Assembly (NCBI RefSeq): GCF_024586915.1
Contig: NZ_JANBVS010000002.1
Span: 186,001 to 250,000, forward strand
Origin: Bradyrhizobium sp. SRS-191
GTDB taxonomy: Bacteria; Pseudomonadota; Alphaproteobacteria; Rhizobiales; Xanthobacteraceae
Length of the DNA: 64,000 nt
Direction of reading: 5' to 3'
The position numbers and the translations under genes are program-made. Of the stretch, positions 1-8,856 are shown in pieces. Positions within the stretch are counted from its first letter, which is position 1; each line of letters opens with the position of its first letter. The notes under the pieces are model-generated. The model saw only the letters and a list, made by a program, of their open reading frames with translations. It was not told the origin of the DNA and ran no database searches.

Positions 1-15
1 AGAGCGCGGCATTCG

Positions 16-62
16 ATCCATAACTCGTTGGTTATGGATTAATGCATAACTGTTCGGTTATG
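16..62. promoter_or_regulatory. Two tandem dyads of the form CATAAC-N6-GTTATG
   Basis: Positions 16-24 and 31-39 form a perfect 9-bp inverted repeat (ATCCATAAC / GTTATGGAT, 6-base gap). Positions 45-50 and 57-62 repeat the core CATAAC-N6-GTTATG. The two dyads start 26 bp apart and both have 6-base gaps. This looks like a pair of operator sites for a dimeric regulator rather than a terminator, because no T-run follows. The nearest gene to the right reads away from it, so any controlled gene probably lies left of the window. The function is inferred. Confidence 0.45.
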
Positions 63-151
63 AACTGGCAAGCGGAAAGGCTTTGCCGGCGCGACGCGGG
101 ACGGGGGCGGCCGTCCGTCTCGGCGCGGTGATCAACCCTCGGCATTGTGGG

Positions 152-180
152 TGATCCGGACGGAAGCGCCGTCCGGATCA
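152..180. terminator. Hairpin downstream of the nuclease-lectin gene
   Basis: Positions 152-163 and 169-180 are perfect 12-bp inverted arms (TGATCCGGACGG / CCGTCCGGATCA) with a 5-base loop. It lies 20 bases past the stop of the leftward gene. No U-run follows on either strand, so it is an atypical or transcript-end-stabilising hairpin. Confidence 0.45.
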
Positions 181-199
181 TGCGTCGTGGCGAGGCGGA

Positions 200-1912
200 T
201 CAGGGCGTCAACGTCCACTGCTGCGATCCGGCGGCCGAGGCGGTCGCGGTCAGCAGCTGATTGCCGAGAGAGGTCCCGTTCTGGCTCATCACCTCGACCG
301 GATAGCTGCGCACCGCGATCGTGCCGGCGGCCGCATCATAGCGGAAGCGCTGGTTGTTGTTGCCGGTGCAGGTCCAGATGATCAGCTGCGCGCCGTCGCC
401 ATAGGTGCCGTTGTTGTCGAGGCAGTAGTGCGGGTCCTGCATGCTGCGGATCATGCCGGAGGCGTCGTCGTAGCTCCAGGTCTGGTTGGCGGCGCCGGTG
501 CAGTTCCACTGGATCACGGCCGTGCCGTCGGCCATGGTGCCGCCGCTGATGTCCATGCACAGCGCCGACGTGCGGTTGACGATGCGGACCGGCTGGCGCG
601 ACGGTGCCGCTCCGGTGGAGACCGGCGCGTAGACGACGCCGAGCTTGTCGATGCCGTCGCCGGAGCGGCCATGGAAGCCTGTGATCTGCCAGCCGCCCGG
701 AGCGGTGTAGCTGGTGCAGTTCGACGTCGTCGTGCCGCCCGACAGGGTGCGGCCTGCGCTGGTGCCGAACGCGATCCTGAAGATGCGGGTGTGGCCCTGA
801 TACTGGTCGCTGCACAGATTGACCGAGGTGAGATACTCGCCGCTGCCGAGCGCCAGGCTCTGCGCCGTACCGCCGGTGCCGCCATGGCTGTAGACATAGC
901 CGTTCGAAAGCGTCAGCTCGACCTGGTCGACGCGATTGCCGGTGCGGATGGTCAGCTTGCTGACGACGGGATTGGCGGGCAGCGCGGAGACATCGTTGTA
1001 GCTCGTGCCGTGCGGGCCGCCGAACTGGTCGCTGAGCTTGCGGTTCGATGCCGTCGCGTAGCTCCAGTCGACCTCGACGGGGTGATGATCGGACAGCTGC
1101 GCGCCGTTTGAATCCAGCGCATCCTGGCGGTCGACATAACCGGACGCCTGCAGGGTCAGGAAGCCGTTGTTGCGCCACAGCACCTTGTCGACGATCTCGC
1201 AATCCGGCCGTGCCGTCTGCGTATCGCCGCACACCAGCGGATCGCCGATCGGCGGCACGCTGCCGCCGCGCACCGCCTCGACCCAGGCGTCGCTGAAGCC
1301 ATGATGCAGGAACTCCCACATGTTCTGGCCGGCCCGCGTGTAGCGCGTGTTGGTGTCACCCATCACCATGACGGCATTGCCGGCGGAATTCGCCTCGATA
1401 TAGCTCAGGATCTGCGCGACGTCGGACTCGCTGTCGGTGAGATCGGTGGCCGACGTGCCGGACTGGGCGTGCAGATTGTAGAAATCGAGATAGACGCCCT
1501 CGGCCAGCCGCGTGCGGACCAGCGAGAATCCCTTCGGCGTCAGCGCGTCGGAATCGGCGCGCTTGGTCCAGGTGACGCGGTCGAGATCGTCGAACCCATA
1601 GGTGCTGAGCGTGTTGAGGCCGTCGCCGATTCCGGCGGTGCCGGAGGTCGGCGTGCGATAGGGATGGTTGTCGCAGGTGTCGTACAACGCAGCATGCCAG
1701 AGGAAATCCTCCTGCACGTTGACGATGCCGAACTGGCGCAGATAGCAGCTGATCACGCGCGAATGCGCGTCGCTGCCGCCGTTGTAGGCGGTCGGCGTTT
1801 CCGCGACGTTGTAGGTCAGCGTGTTGAAAGTTCCGTCGGCGGCGTGCAGCGCGCTGCCGAGCAGGCTGGCGCATCCGAACGCGATTGCGCCGGCCCATAG
1901 GCGAAGTGTCAT
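200..1912 (-). CDS. Secreted endonuclease/exonuclease/phosphatase-fold enzyme with jacalin-like and ricin-B-like domains
   Basis: 570 residues. The ATG at 1912 is chosen because GGGGAA lies 9 bases upstream; a second in-frame ATG five codons earlier has no Shine-Dalgarno. A signal peptide (MTLRLWAGAIAFGCASLLG, cleavage after ALHA) implies export. Residues about 25-285 look like the DNase I/sphingomyelinase superfamily: NVQED supplies the metal-binding Glu, followed by YNLHAQSG, MGDTNTRY and LSDHHPVEVDW with the catalytic His pair. Residues about 300-440 resemble a jacalin-type beta-prism (FGGPHGTSYND, then WQITGFHGRSGDGIDKLGVVY). Residues about 450-570 are a ricin-B/beta-trefoil region with repeated cysteine and Q-W motifs (SALCMDISGG, QWNCTG, HYCLDNNG). 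The substrate could be nucleic acid or phospholipid. The lectin modules suggest binding to glycans, perhaps of another organism; that part is inference. Confidence 0.8.
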   Translation of the reverse strand: MTLRLWAGAIAFGCASLLGSALHAADGTFNTLTYNVAETPTAYNGGSDAHSRVISCYLRQFGIVNVQEDFLWHAALYDTCDNHPYRTPTSGTAGIGDGLNTLSTYGFDDLDRVTWTKRADSDALTPKGFSLVRTRLAEGVYLDFYNLHAQSGTSATDLTDSESDVAQILSYIEANSAGNAVMVMGDTNTRYTRAGQNMWEFLHHGFSDAWVEAVRGGSVPPIGDPLVCGDTQTARPDCEIVDKVLWRNNGFLTLQASGYVDRQDALDSNGAQLSDHHPVEVDWSYATASNRKLSDQFGGPHGTSYNDVSALPANPVVSKLTIRTGNRVDQVELTLSNGYVYSHGGTGGTAQSLALGSGEYLTSVNLCSDQYQGHTRIFRIAFGTSAGRTLSGGTTTSNCTSYTAPGGWQITGFHGRSGDGIDKLGVVYAPVSTGAAPSRQPVRIVNRTSALCMDISGGTMADGTAVIQWNCTGAANQTWSYDDASGMIRSMQDPHYCLDNNGTYGDGAQLIIWTCTGNNNQRFRYDAAAGTIAVRSYPVEVMSQNGTSLGNQLLTATASAAGSQQWTLTP

Positions 1913-2361
1913 TGGTCGTTTCCCCATCGATGATGCTGGATAGAGGGGCGCGCGATATCATCCGCCGAATGTCGGTGTGATGACGGATCGATGGATGTTC
2001 TGCGTGGCACGTGTCATGCGGACGCGCGCCAGCCCAGGTTGTCATTGCCGCGCATCGAAGGTCGACGTTTCGCCGTGCCATGCGATGCGAATGCAACCGA
2101 GCGCCATCTGGCATCTACGGTCTTGGACTCCTGAGGTGAGGGCACCAGCAAACAACGCAGTGTGTGTCGGCGGCCATTCGTCCGCGTGAGCCTGATCACG
2201 GTCCTGAACCGCGCTTGCGTCGTACACGGAACGAGGCAGCGCAGGCTGGCCGAGGCGTCGGGCGGCGCTCGTATCGAATGCCGTGCCATACTCCTATCGG
2301 GGGACGCTGAGGGGACGCTGGGCTGCTAGCAATCCGATACGACTTGCTGGAGACACCGGAC
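1913..2361. other. Intergenic region, no recognised gene
   Basis: About 450 bases between a leftward gene and a rightward pair. Open frames here have no family signature and overlap each other on both strands. It must hold the promoters of both flanking units, but I could not assign -35/-10 elements with confidence. Confidence 0.5.
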
Positions 2362-2571
2362 ATGCAGGCCCATCAGGTTCCGCCGCGGCTCAGGCCGATC
2401 AGGTCGAAGCCATTCACTTCGAAGCCAGTCACTTCGAAGCAATGGCTCGGCGCCGTCGTTCTCGCCTTCTTCTTGATCCTGCACATCGTCGCGATTGCGA
2501 TTCTGCGAGGAGCGGACACGCCGGACCGCGCGGGGGCAAGTCCGGTTGCGACGCTCCAGACCACCGATTGA
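2362..2571 (+). CDS. Small single-pass membrane protein, unrecognised
   Basis: 69 residues from the ATG at 2362, with GGAG about 9 bases upstream. The N-terminus is basic and contains a short duplication (SKPFTSKPVTSK). One hydrophobic helix follows (WLGAVVLAFFLILHIVAIAIL, about residues 28-48), then a short polar tail. It sits 38 bases before the TauE-type exporter, in the same direction, and may be cotranscribed. I do not recognise a family. It could be a spurious frame. Confidence 0.4.
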   Translation: MQAHQVPPRLRPIRSKPFTSKPVTSKQWLGAVVLAFFLILHIVAIAILRGADTPDRAGASPVATLQTTD

Positions 2572-2609
2572 CGATCCATCATTTCATTTTCATCAGCCGG
2601 AGATTTTTC

Positions 2610-3338
2610 ATGCCGGGACTCGGATCATTCTTGCTGCTCAGCGCCGCGGTTTTCTTCGGCGCCTTCGTCTCCGGCCTGGCCGGATTTGCCTTTTCCGCCG
2701 TGGCGGGCGCGATCCTGCTGCACAGCCTGCAACCGCTCGAGGCCGTGCCGCTGATGATGGCGTGCAGCGTCGGCGTGCAGGCCACGAATCTCTGGGCGCT
2801 TCGCAGCAGCATCCGCTGGAAGGAGAGCCTCGTCCTGATCCTGGGCGGACTGCTCGGCGTGCCGCTTGCGCTGTGGCTGCTGCACAATGCGGATGCGCGA
2901 CTGTTTCAGCAGGTGTTCGGCGCGACGATCGCGATCTACGCCGGCTACATGCTGTTCAAGCCGGCGCTCGGCAGCCTTCAGCCGATGAACCGCAGTCGCA
3001 CCGCGATCGTGGGCTTCGGCGGCGGTCTCATCGGCGGCCTCACCGCAATGCCCGGTGCGCTGCCGACGATCTGGTGCGAGATGCACGGCCTGCCGAAGAC
3101 CGAGCAGCGCGGCCTCGTGCAGCCGTTCATCGCCGCCATCCAGCTCGCCTCGCTCGCGGTGATGCTGGCGCGGCAGGACCTGTCGTCCAAGGTGGTCATC
3201 GATCTCTCCTTGAGTATCCCGGCACTGCTCGCCGGCACCGCGCTCGGCATCCTCGCCTTCCGCAAGGTCAACGACGCGCTGTTCAGGAAGATCATTTTGG
3301 GGATTCTGCTGGCGTCGGGGCTGCTGCTAGTGGTGTGA
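2610..3338 (+). CDS. TauE/SafE-family membrane exporter
   Basis: 242 residues from the ATG at 2610, with a purine-rich GGAG a few bases upstream. An open frame reaches back to 2283, but that extension has no hydrophobic or family character. The protein is almost entirely transmembrane helices, with the family's N-terminal pattern (FFGAFVSGLAGFAFSAVAG) and a second, similar half (GFGGGLIGGLTAMPGALPTIW). This internal pseudo-symmetry is typical of TauE/SafE permeases, which export sulfite, sulfoacetate or other anions. The substrate cannot be told from the sequence. Its stop codon is immediately adjacent to that of the convergent phosphoesterase. Confidence 0.8.
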   Translation: MPGLGSFLLLSAAVFFGAFVSGLAGFAFSAVAGAILLHSLQPLEAVPLMMACSVGVQATNLWALRSSIRWKESLVLILGGLLGVPLALWLLHNADARLFQQVFGATIAIYAGYMLFKPALGSLQPMNRSRTAIVGFGGGLIGGLTAMPGALPTIWCEMHGLPKTEQRGLVQPFIAAIQLASLAVMLARQDLSSKVVIDLSLSIPALLAGTALGILAFRKVNDALFRKIILGILLASGLLLVV

Positions 3339-4073
3339 TCAATCGACGAAACCGGTCGCGATTGCGTTGGCCCAGTCGTGCATGCCATGACGGCGGGCGC
3401 GGGCCGACATGGCCGTGGCATCATACGGCACGTAGCGCAGCGTGACCGACCATGGACCGCGTCGGCGCTCCAGGATCGCGTAACAGGCATCCGGCGTGCC
3501 GGTCTCCACCTGATAGATATTCGGCGGGCGGCCGCGGTAGCCCGGCAGCCCGACGCTGCCGGGATTGACGATGAGCCGGCCGTCACGCAGCCGCACCACG
3601 CGCGGAATATGGCTGTGTCCACACAGGATCAGCGACGCATCGATGCCGCTCGCACGCGCCGTGATGTGCGCGAGACTATTCGGACGCAGCGTGCCGTCAT
3701 CCATCATCTCCTCGAGCCAGAACGCCGCATCGTCGTCCGGTGCAGCGTGGCAGAGAAAGACGTCATCGCGATAGGTCAATGTCGGCGGTTGCGCCGCGAG
3801 CCAGCCGACATGCGCCTGAGACAGTGCACTGACATCACGGCGAGACGAGGAGCCGCTACGGGCAAGGTCGACTATGTGCCGGTCCTGGTCGCCACGAACG
3901 GAAGGAAAGCCACGCGCCATCAGCATTTCGGCGGTGCGGACCGGCTCCAGCGGGCCGCTGAGATGATCGCCGAGATTGACGACCTCATCGATGCCGAGAT
4001 CCGCAATGTCCGCCAGCACGGCCGCGAGTGCGTCGGAATTTCCGTGGATGTCTGCAATGGCCGCAAACCGCAT
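3339..4073 (-). CDS. Metallophosphoesterase, YfcE/MJ0936-like
   Basis: 244 residues from the ATG at 4073, which begins directly with the family motif. Upstream in-frame codons encode no domain. The calcineurin-type metal motifs are present in order: DIHGN (8-12), GDHLSGP, GDQD, then GHSHIPR and NPGSVGLPGYRG. These fit the DHG / GDxxxxxP / GHTH / NPGSVG pattern of small phosphodiesterases. It probably hydrolyses a phosphodiester or phosphomonoester in the cytoplasm, since there is no signal peptide. The natural substrate is unknown. It is convergent with the TauE-type gene, with adjacent stop codons. Confidence 0.85.
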   Translation of the reverse strand: MRFAAIADIHGNSDALAAVLADIADLGIDEVVNLGDHLSGPLEPVRTAEMLMARGFPSVRGDQDRHIVDLARSGSSSRRDVSALSQAHVGWLAAQPPTLTYRDDVFLCHAAPDDDAAFWLEEMMDDGTLRPNSLAHITARASGIDASLILCGHSHIPRVVRLRDGRLIVNPGSVGLPGYRGRPPNIYQVETGTPDACYAILERRRGPWSVTLRYVPYDATAMSARARRHGMHDWANAIATGFVD

Positions 4074-4382
4074 GAGAGCCTCCGTTCGGGGAACGGCGGG
4101 CAGGGGCATGGCCATGCGGCGGACCGTTCGCTTTAGCTGCATTTGGAAACGCGCCCGCAAGCTGATGGTCAAATCGGCGCTTGGTGTTGCTCATAGCATG
4201 GCGCGGCAAAGAGCGACAGTTGCTCGGGACGATTCTCCGCGTGAGCCAAATCCTTTCGCAACCGCAAGGGCTTGGCCGGACGATCTAAAATCCAAGTGGC
4301 GGTGCGCAGACAGGCTGTGTATAAGGCGCGCGCCGCTGCGCGGGGAACGAAGCGTGCTGAGATTGAGAGGGAGTAGAGAGCC
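4074..4382. other. Divergent intergenic region before aroG
   Basis: About 309 bases separating the leftward phosphoesterase from aroG. No RNA gene, repeat or convincing small ORF was found. The stretch GAGAGGGAG just before 4383 supplies the aroG ribosome binding site. Promoter elements are not obvious. Confidence 0.5.
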
Positions 4383-5771
4383 ATGACGGAGCGCTGGAGC
4401 CCGGAGAGCTGGCGGTCCAAGCCGGTGCAGCAGGTGCCTGATTATCCCGACCAGAAGGCGCTGGCCGAGGTCGAGGCGCAGCTTTCGACCTTCCCGCCGC
4501 TGGTGTTCGCCGGCGAGGCGCGCAACCTCAAGAAATCCCTGGCGCGGGTGGCCGCGGGCGAGGCGTTCCTGCTGCAGGGCGGCGACTGCGCGGAGAGCTT
4601 TGCCGAGCACGGCGCCAACAACATCCGCGACTTCTTCCGCGTGCTGCTGCAGATGGCCGTCGTCATGACCTATGCCGGCGCGGTGCCGGTGGTGAAGGTC
4701 GGCCGCATCGCCGGCCAGTTCGCCAAGCCGCGCTCGTCGCCGACCGAGAAGATCAACGGCGTCGAGCTGCCGAGCTATCGCGGCGACATCGTCAACGACA
4801 CCGCCTTCACGGCCGAAGCGCGCATCCCCAATCCGCACCGCCAGCTCGACGCCTACCGGCAGTCGGCCGCGACCCTGAACCTGCTGCGCGCCTTCGCCAC
4901 CGGCGGCTTCGCCAATCTCGGCAGCGTGCATCAATGGATGCTCGGCTTCGTCAAGGACTCACCGCAGTCGCGGCGCTACAAGGAGCTGGCCGACCGCATC
5001 TCCGAGGCGCTCAACTTCATGCGCGCCTGCGGCCTCGACCTGGAGAGCCACCCTGAGCTGCGCGCCACCGATTTCTACACCAGCCACGAGGCGCTGCTGC
5101 TCGGTTACGAGCAGGCCTTCACCCGCGTCGACTCCACCACCGGCGACTGGTACGCGACCTCAGGCCATTTCATCTGGATCGGCGACCGCACCCGCCAGCT
5201 CGACCACGGCCATGTCGAGTACTTCCGCGGCATCAAGAATCCGATCGGCCTGAAGTGCGGTCCGTCGCTGAAGCCGGACGAACTGCTCAAGCTGATCGAC
5301 ATCCTCAATCCCGACAACGAGCCGGGACGGCTGACCCTGATCAACCGCTTCGGCGCCGACAAGGTGGGCGACCACCTGCCGGGGCTGATCCGCGCGGTGC
5401 AGAAGGAAGGGCGCAAGGTGGTGTGGTCGTGCGATCCGATGCACGGCAACACCATCACGTCGAATTCGGGCTACAAGACCCGGCCGTTCGATCGCATCAT
5501 CTCCGAGGTGCGCGCCTTCTTCGCGGTGCATGCCGCCGAGGGCACCCATGCCGGCGGCATTCATCTGGAGATGACCGGGCAGGACGTCACCGAATGCACC
5601 GGCGGCGCGCGCGCGATCAGCGACGAGGATCTCAACGACCGCTATCACACGGTGTGCGATCCCCGGCTGAACGCCGAGCAGTCGATCGACATGGCGTTCC
5701 TGATCGCCGAGTTGCTGAAGCAGCAGCGCGGCGGCAAGTCCACCCCGATGCCGGCGGTCGCGGGCTTCTGA
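4383..5771 (+). CDS. aroG: Type II 3-deoxy-7-phosphoheptulonate synthase
   Basis: 462 residues, the usual length for the plant-like type II DAHP synthases of alphaproteobacteria. It condenses phosphoenolpyruvate with erythrose 4-phosphate in the first step of the shikimate pathway. Diagnostic stretches are present: [14 protein letters not shown] near residue 65, [14 protein letters not shown] near 105, [11 protein letters not shown] near 290, SCDPMHGNT near 355, and [18 protein letters not shown] near 395. Cys in GGDCAE and the His and Glu residues in the later motifs are the expected metal ligands. GAGAGGGAG precedes the ATG. Its stop overlaps the dgkA-type start (TGATG), so aroG, the kinase and the NadE-like gene probably form one transcript. 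Confidence 0.95.
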   Translation: MTERWSPESWRSKPVQQVPDYPDQKALAEVEAQLSTFPPLVFAGEARNLKKSLARVAAGEAFLLQGGDCAESFAEHGANNIRDFFRVLLQMAVVMTYAGAVPVVKVGRIAGQFAKPRSSPTEKINGVELPSYRGDIVNDTAFTAEARIPNPHRQLDAYRQSAATLNLLRAFATGGFANLGSVHQWMLGFVKDSPQSRRYKELADRISEALNFMRACGLDLESHPELRATDFYTSHEALLLGYEQAFTRVDSTTGDWYATSGHFIWIGDRTRQLDHGHVEYFRGIKNPIGLKCGPSLKPDELLKLIDILNPDNEPGRLTLINRFGADKVGDHLPGLIRAVQKEGRKVVWSCDPMHGNTITSNSGYKTRPFDRIISEVRAFFAVHAAEGTHAGGIHLEMTGQDVTECTGGARAISDEDLNDRYHTVCDPRLNAEQSIDMAFLIAELLKQQRGGKSTPMPAVAGF

Positions 5772-6124
5772 TGCTGCGTCTTTGGCGCGCGACGCTCAAC
5801 TCGCGCAATGGCCTGGCCTTCGCGCTCCGCTCCGAGCAGGCGGTGCGCGAGGAGGTGATCGCGCTGATCCTGGCGCTGCCGCTGGCTTACGTGATCGGCG
5901 CGACGCCGATGCGCAGCGTCGAGCTGGTCTGCGCGGTCATGCTGGTGCTGGTCGTCGAGCTGCTCAACACCGCGATCGAGAAGCTCGCCGATCGCCTGAC
6001 CACCGAGCACGATCTGCAGATCGGCCGCGTGAAGGACCTCGGCTCCGCCGCCGTGGGCGCCGCGCTGCTGATGTCCGGCGGCTTCTGGCTGTTTGCGATC
6101 GCCGAGCGGCTCGGGCTCTTGTGA
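5771..6124 (+). CDS. dgkA: Diacylglycerol kinase, DgkA type
   Basis: 117 residues, the normal size for the small prokaryotic trimeric integral-membrane kinase. It recycles diacylglycerol or undecaprenol to the phosphate form at the inner membrane. The ATG at 5771 overlaps the aroG stop by one base; the frame extends far upstream, but only inside aroG. Family features are an N-terminal amphipathic stretch (NSRNGLAFALRSEQAVREE), a second helix, and the conserved VVELLNTAIEKLADR catalytic motif near residue 65, followed by KDLGSAAVGAALL. It has three hydrophobic segments. Confidence 0.92.
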   Translation: MLRLWRATLNSRNGLAFALRSEQAVREEVIALILALPLAYVIGATPMRSVELVCAVMLVLVVELLNTAIEKLADRLTTEHDLQIGRVKDLGSAAVGAALLMSGGFWLFAIAERLGLL

Positions 6125-6136
6125 ACGAGCCGAGCG

Positions 6137-7522
6137 ATGGCCGCTGACAGCTTCCGGATCACGCTGGCGCAGTTCAATCCTGTGGCCGGCGACGTCGCGG
6201 GCAATGCTGCGAAGGTGCGAGAGGCGCGCAGCAAGGCGGCGGCCGATGGCGCCGATCTGCTGGTGCTGCCGGAGCTGTTCCTCGCCGGCGCTCCGCCGCA
6301 GCAGTCCGTTCTGGACGCCGCATTCCTGTTGGCGTGCCGCACGGCGATCGAGGCGCTGGCGCGCGAGACCGCAGACGGCGGACCAGCCGTGCTGATCGGC
6401 ACGCCCTGGGTCGAGGACGGCAAGCTGTATAACGCCGTGGCGCTGCTCGACGGCGGCCGCGTCGCCGCCACGCGTTTCAAGATCAATCTGCCTGATGATC
6501 AGAAGCGGTTGTTCTTGCGCGGCCCCGCGGCCGGCCCGGTCAGCGTGCGCGGTGTGCGCATCGGCATCGCGATCGGCGAGGACATCTGGCCCGAAGGGGC
6601 CGGCGACGAGAATGTGGTCGAGACCCTGGCGGAGACGGGCGCCGAGCTCGTCGTGGTCTCCGCAGCCGCTTGCTATGTGCGCGGCGGCGGCGATCGGCGG
6701 CTGTCGGCCGCGGTGGCCCGCGTCACCGAAAGCGACCTGCCGCTCATCTGGCTCAACCAGACCGGCGGGCAGGTCGGACAAGTGTTCGACGGCGCGTCCT
6801 TCGCGCTCAACGCCGATCTCTCCGTGGCGGCGCAACGTCCGGCCTTCGTCGATGATGTCAGTACGCTGGCGTGGAGCAGGGGAGCCGACGGCTGGCAGGG
6901 CCAGGGTCCGGTCGCCAAGCTGATCGAGGGCGACGAGGCCGACTATGCGGCGCGCGTGCTCGGACTGCGCGACCATGTCGGCAAGAGTGGATTGAATGGA
7001 GTCGTGCTTGGCCTGACGGCGAGTCTCGAAACCGTGTTGTCATTGGCGATTGCGGTGGATGCGCTCGGGCCGGCGAAGGTGCGCGGTGTCGTGCTGGCCG
7101 GGCCGGACACGGCGGTGCCGGCACAGGATGCGGCGATCGCGGCCGCGGCACGGCTCGGTGTGGCCGCCGAGGTGGTGCCGATCGCTGCCGCCGTCGCAGG
7201 CTTCGAGACCATCCTGCCGGGACAGCTTGGGAGCGGCCCGCATCGCGAGCTGCTGGCGAGGGTGCGCGCGACGCTGCTCGACGCACTGGCCAGTCTCTCC
7301 GGCGCGCTCGCTTTTGCTTCGGCGCAGGCATCGACGCCGCATGGCGACGAGGTCGGCCCAGGCTTCACGCTCCTCGGCGACATCTCGCCGCCGCAGCTGA
7401 GTCGCCTCGCAGCGCTGCGCAACCGCTGGCAGCCTGCGGACGCGCTGGGACCAGGAGGCGAGGTCATCGCGCCCGACCTCGTCGCACCCGCGGCGACGGA
7501 CGCGCGCGACGACCGAGGCTGA
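6137..7522 (+). CDS. NadE-like protein, probable pseudoenzyme
   Basis: 461 residues. It aligns by eye over its whole length with glutamine-dependent NAD synthetases, which are usually 540-600 residues: an N-terminal nitrilase-fold glutaminase, then a synthetase domain. The glutaminase Glu46 (LPELF) and Lys115 (FKINLPD) remain. The expected catalytic Cys in the ICEDIW motif is Gly147 (AIGEDIW). In the synthetase half the ATP-pyrophosphatase loop SGGxDS is LTASLET (293-299). The downstream TGNKSE-type region is missing, and the last 60 residues are short and divergent. The reading frame is intact and flanking motifs such as VARVTESDLPLIWLNQTGGQ and FDGASFALNAD are well kept. It is therefore a maintained paralogue rather than a fresh pseudogene. 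A regulatory or scaffolding role is inference. Confidence 0.8.
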   Translation: MAADSFRITLAQFNPVAGDVAGNAAKVREARSKAAADGADLLVLPELFLAGAPPQQSVLDAAFLLACRTAIEALARETADGGPAVLIGTPWVEDGKLYNAVALLDGGRVAATRFKINLPDDQKRLFLRGPAAGPVSVRGVRIGIAIGEDIWPEGAGDENVVETLAETGAELVVVSAAACYVRGGGDRRLSAAVARVTESDLPLIWLNQTGGQVGQVFDGASFALNADLSVAAQRPAFVDDVSTLAWSRGADGWQGQGPVAKLIEGDEADYAARVLGLRDHVGKSGLNGVVLGLTASLETVLSLAIAVDALGPAKVRGVVLAGPDTAVPAQDAAIAAAARLGVAAEVVPIAAAVAGFETILPGQLGSGPHRELLARVRATLLDALASLSGALAFASAQASTPHGDEVGPGFTLLGDISPPQLSRLAALRNRWQPADALGPGGEVIAPDLVAPAATDARDDRG

Positions 7523-7539
7523 CGCCCCGGCGATGCCGC

Positions 7540-8703
7540 TCAGCGCGCCGGGATGAAGGTCGGACCGACCGTGCGGATCTGCTTGTCGCCGGCGGCGCCG
7601 TCGGCGGTCGCCGTGGTCGGAGCCGCGGGATCGGCCGGCGCGGCGCCCTTCTTGGCAGCCGTCGCCGGCGGCTTGCCGGTCTGGCGCTGCTGCATGCGCT
7701 TGGCGCTCTCCTCGGTGACGATGATGTCGCCTTGCTCGGCGGCGGAGGCCCGCTCGTCGATCGACTTCAGCGCCTCGGCCCAGGTCTGGCCCGGCGCCTT
7801 GCAGGAGCAGCTCGGGTTGAACTCGGTGCGATATTTGAACGCGTTCGGCAGTGCGCTGTAGGACTGGCCGTTGACCGAGACCGCCTGGTTCATGTCCTCG
7901 CCGGGATTGCGATAGGTGAACAGCGTCGCTTCGGCGGCGGGGCATTGCGCCTTGCAGGCGCGCTCGTCATCGGCGAAGCGGCCGGGAACGGTGGCGAACG
8001 AGATCGGGAAGTAGGCGCCGTCGCAGGTGCGCACGCAGACGGTGCGATAGGTGCCTTGCGGCGCGGCGAGATCGGCGCTCGGCGGAGGCAGCGAGGCGGC
8101 AGGGTTGTTGTCGCCGCCGCCGCCGCCGAACAGGCTGGTCAGGAAGTTGCCGCCGGCATTGCCGCCGCGATTCGCGTTCGCATATTGCTGGTACTGCGGG
8201 CCGCAATTGTTCTGGCCGAGCGCGGCGAGCACCGAGCGGCGCTGATTGTCGCGCTCACCGCCCATGCCGCCGCCGCGCAGCCGCTCCAGGCTGCCGGTGA
8301 TCTGGTCGAGGTTGGAGCGCATCTGCTGGATCTGGTTGTTGACCGGCTGGCATTCGGCGGCGCGGCCGTTGAAGATCGAGAAGAAGCCGGGGCTGTCGCA
8401 GCCCATCCGCTTGGCCTGCATGCTGACGCGATCGAGCTCGGCCTGCTGCTTGGCTGCCGCGTCCTGATAGCGCCGGATCTGGTCGTCGCGCGCGGGATCG
8501 CCGCCTCCGCCGCGATCGATCGTGGCGAGCTGCGCCTCGAGGCGCGGGCAGATCGGATTGACGCCGGCCTGCGCACCCGGAGGGCCCGGCGGCATCTGCG
8601 CATAGGAATCGGAACTGGATTGCGCCAGGGCGTGCGAGCCGGTCAGGGACAGTCCGAGCAACGCAGAACAGGCCAACAGGCGCGGAGACAGGGATGCGAT
8701 CAA
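7540..8703 (-). CDS. Secreted DUF2865-family protein
   Basis: 387 residues. The start is a TTG at 8703, because no ATG or GTG precedes the signal peptide (LSPRLLACSALLGLSLTGSHALAQ). The mature protein has a coiled, glutamine-rich middle (residues about 60-150) and a glycine/asparagine-rich linker. A cysteine-rich C-terminal core follows (CVRTCDGAYFPISF, then CKAQCPA, then NPSCSCKAPGQTW) that matches the DUF2865 domain common in bradyrhizobia. The tail is basic and Ala/Pro-rich. Function is unknown. A periplasmic or envelope location follows from the signal peptide and the paired cysteines. It converges with the NadE-like gene. Confidence 0.8.
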   Translation of the reverse strand: MIASLSPRLLACSALLGLSLTGSHALAQSSSDSYAQMPPGPPGAQAGVNPICPRLEAQLATIDRGGGGDPARDDQIRRYQDAAAKQQAELDRVSMQAKRMGCDSPGFFSIFNGRAAECQPVNNQIQQMRSNLDQITGSLERLRGGGMGGERDNQRRSVLAALGQNNCGPQYQQYANANRGGNAGGNFLTSLFGGGGGDNNPAASLPPPSADLAAPQGTYRTVCVRTCDGAYFPISFATVPGRFADDERACKAQCPAAEATLFTYRNPGEDMNQAVSVNGQSYSALPNAFKYRTEFNPSCSCKAPGQTWAEALKSIDERASAAEQGDIIVTEESAKRMQQRQTGKPPATAAKKGAAPADPAAPTTATADGAAGDKQIRTVGPTFIPAR

Positions 8704-8856
8704 GATGCGGTATTCCGGTCCATGGGTGCTGCCGCGGAGCTAGCACAGAATTCGGAAAATTCGCGGCAGCGGCGGGCATCCCATAGCCGCTTTGTCGGGC
8801 ATCGTCACGTCGTTTCCGGGGCGCTCGGATGGCGGGAACAGCCGTTCCCTGGCGCC

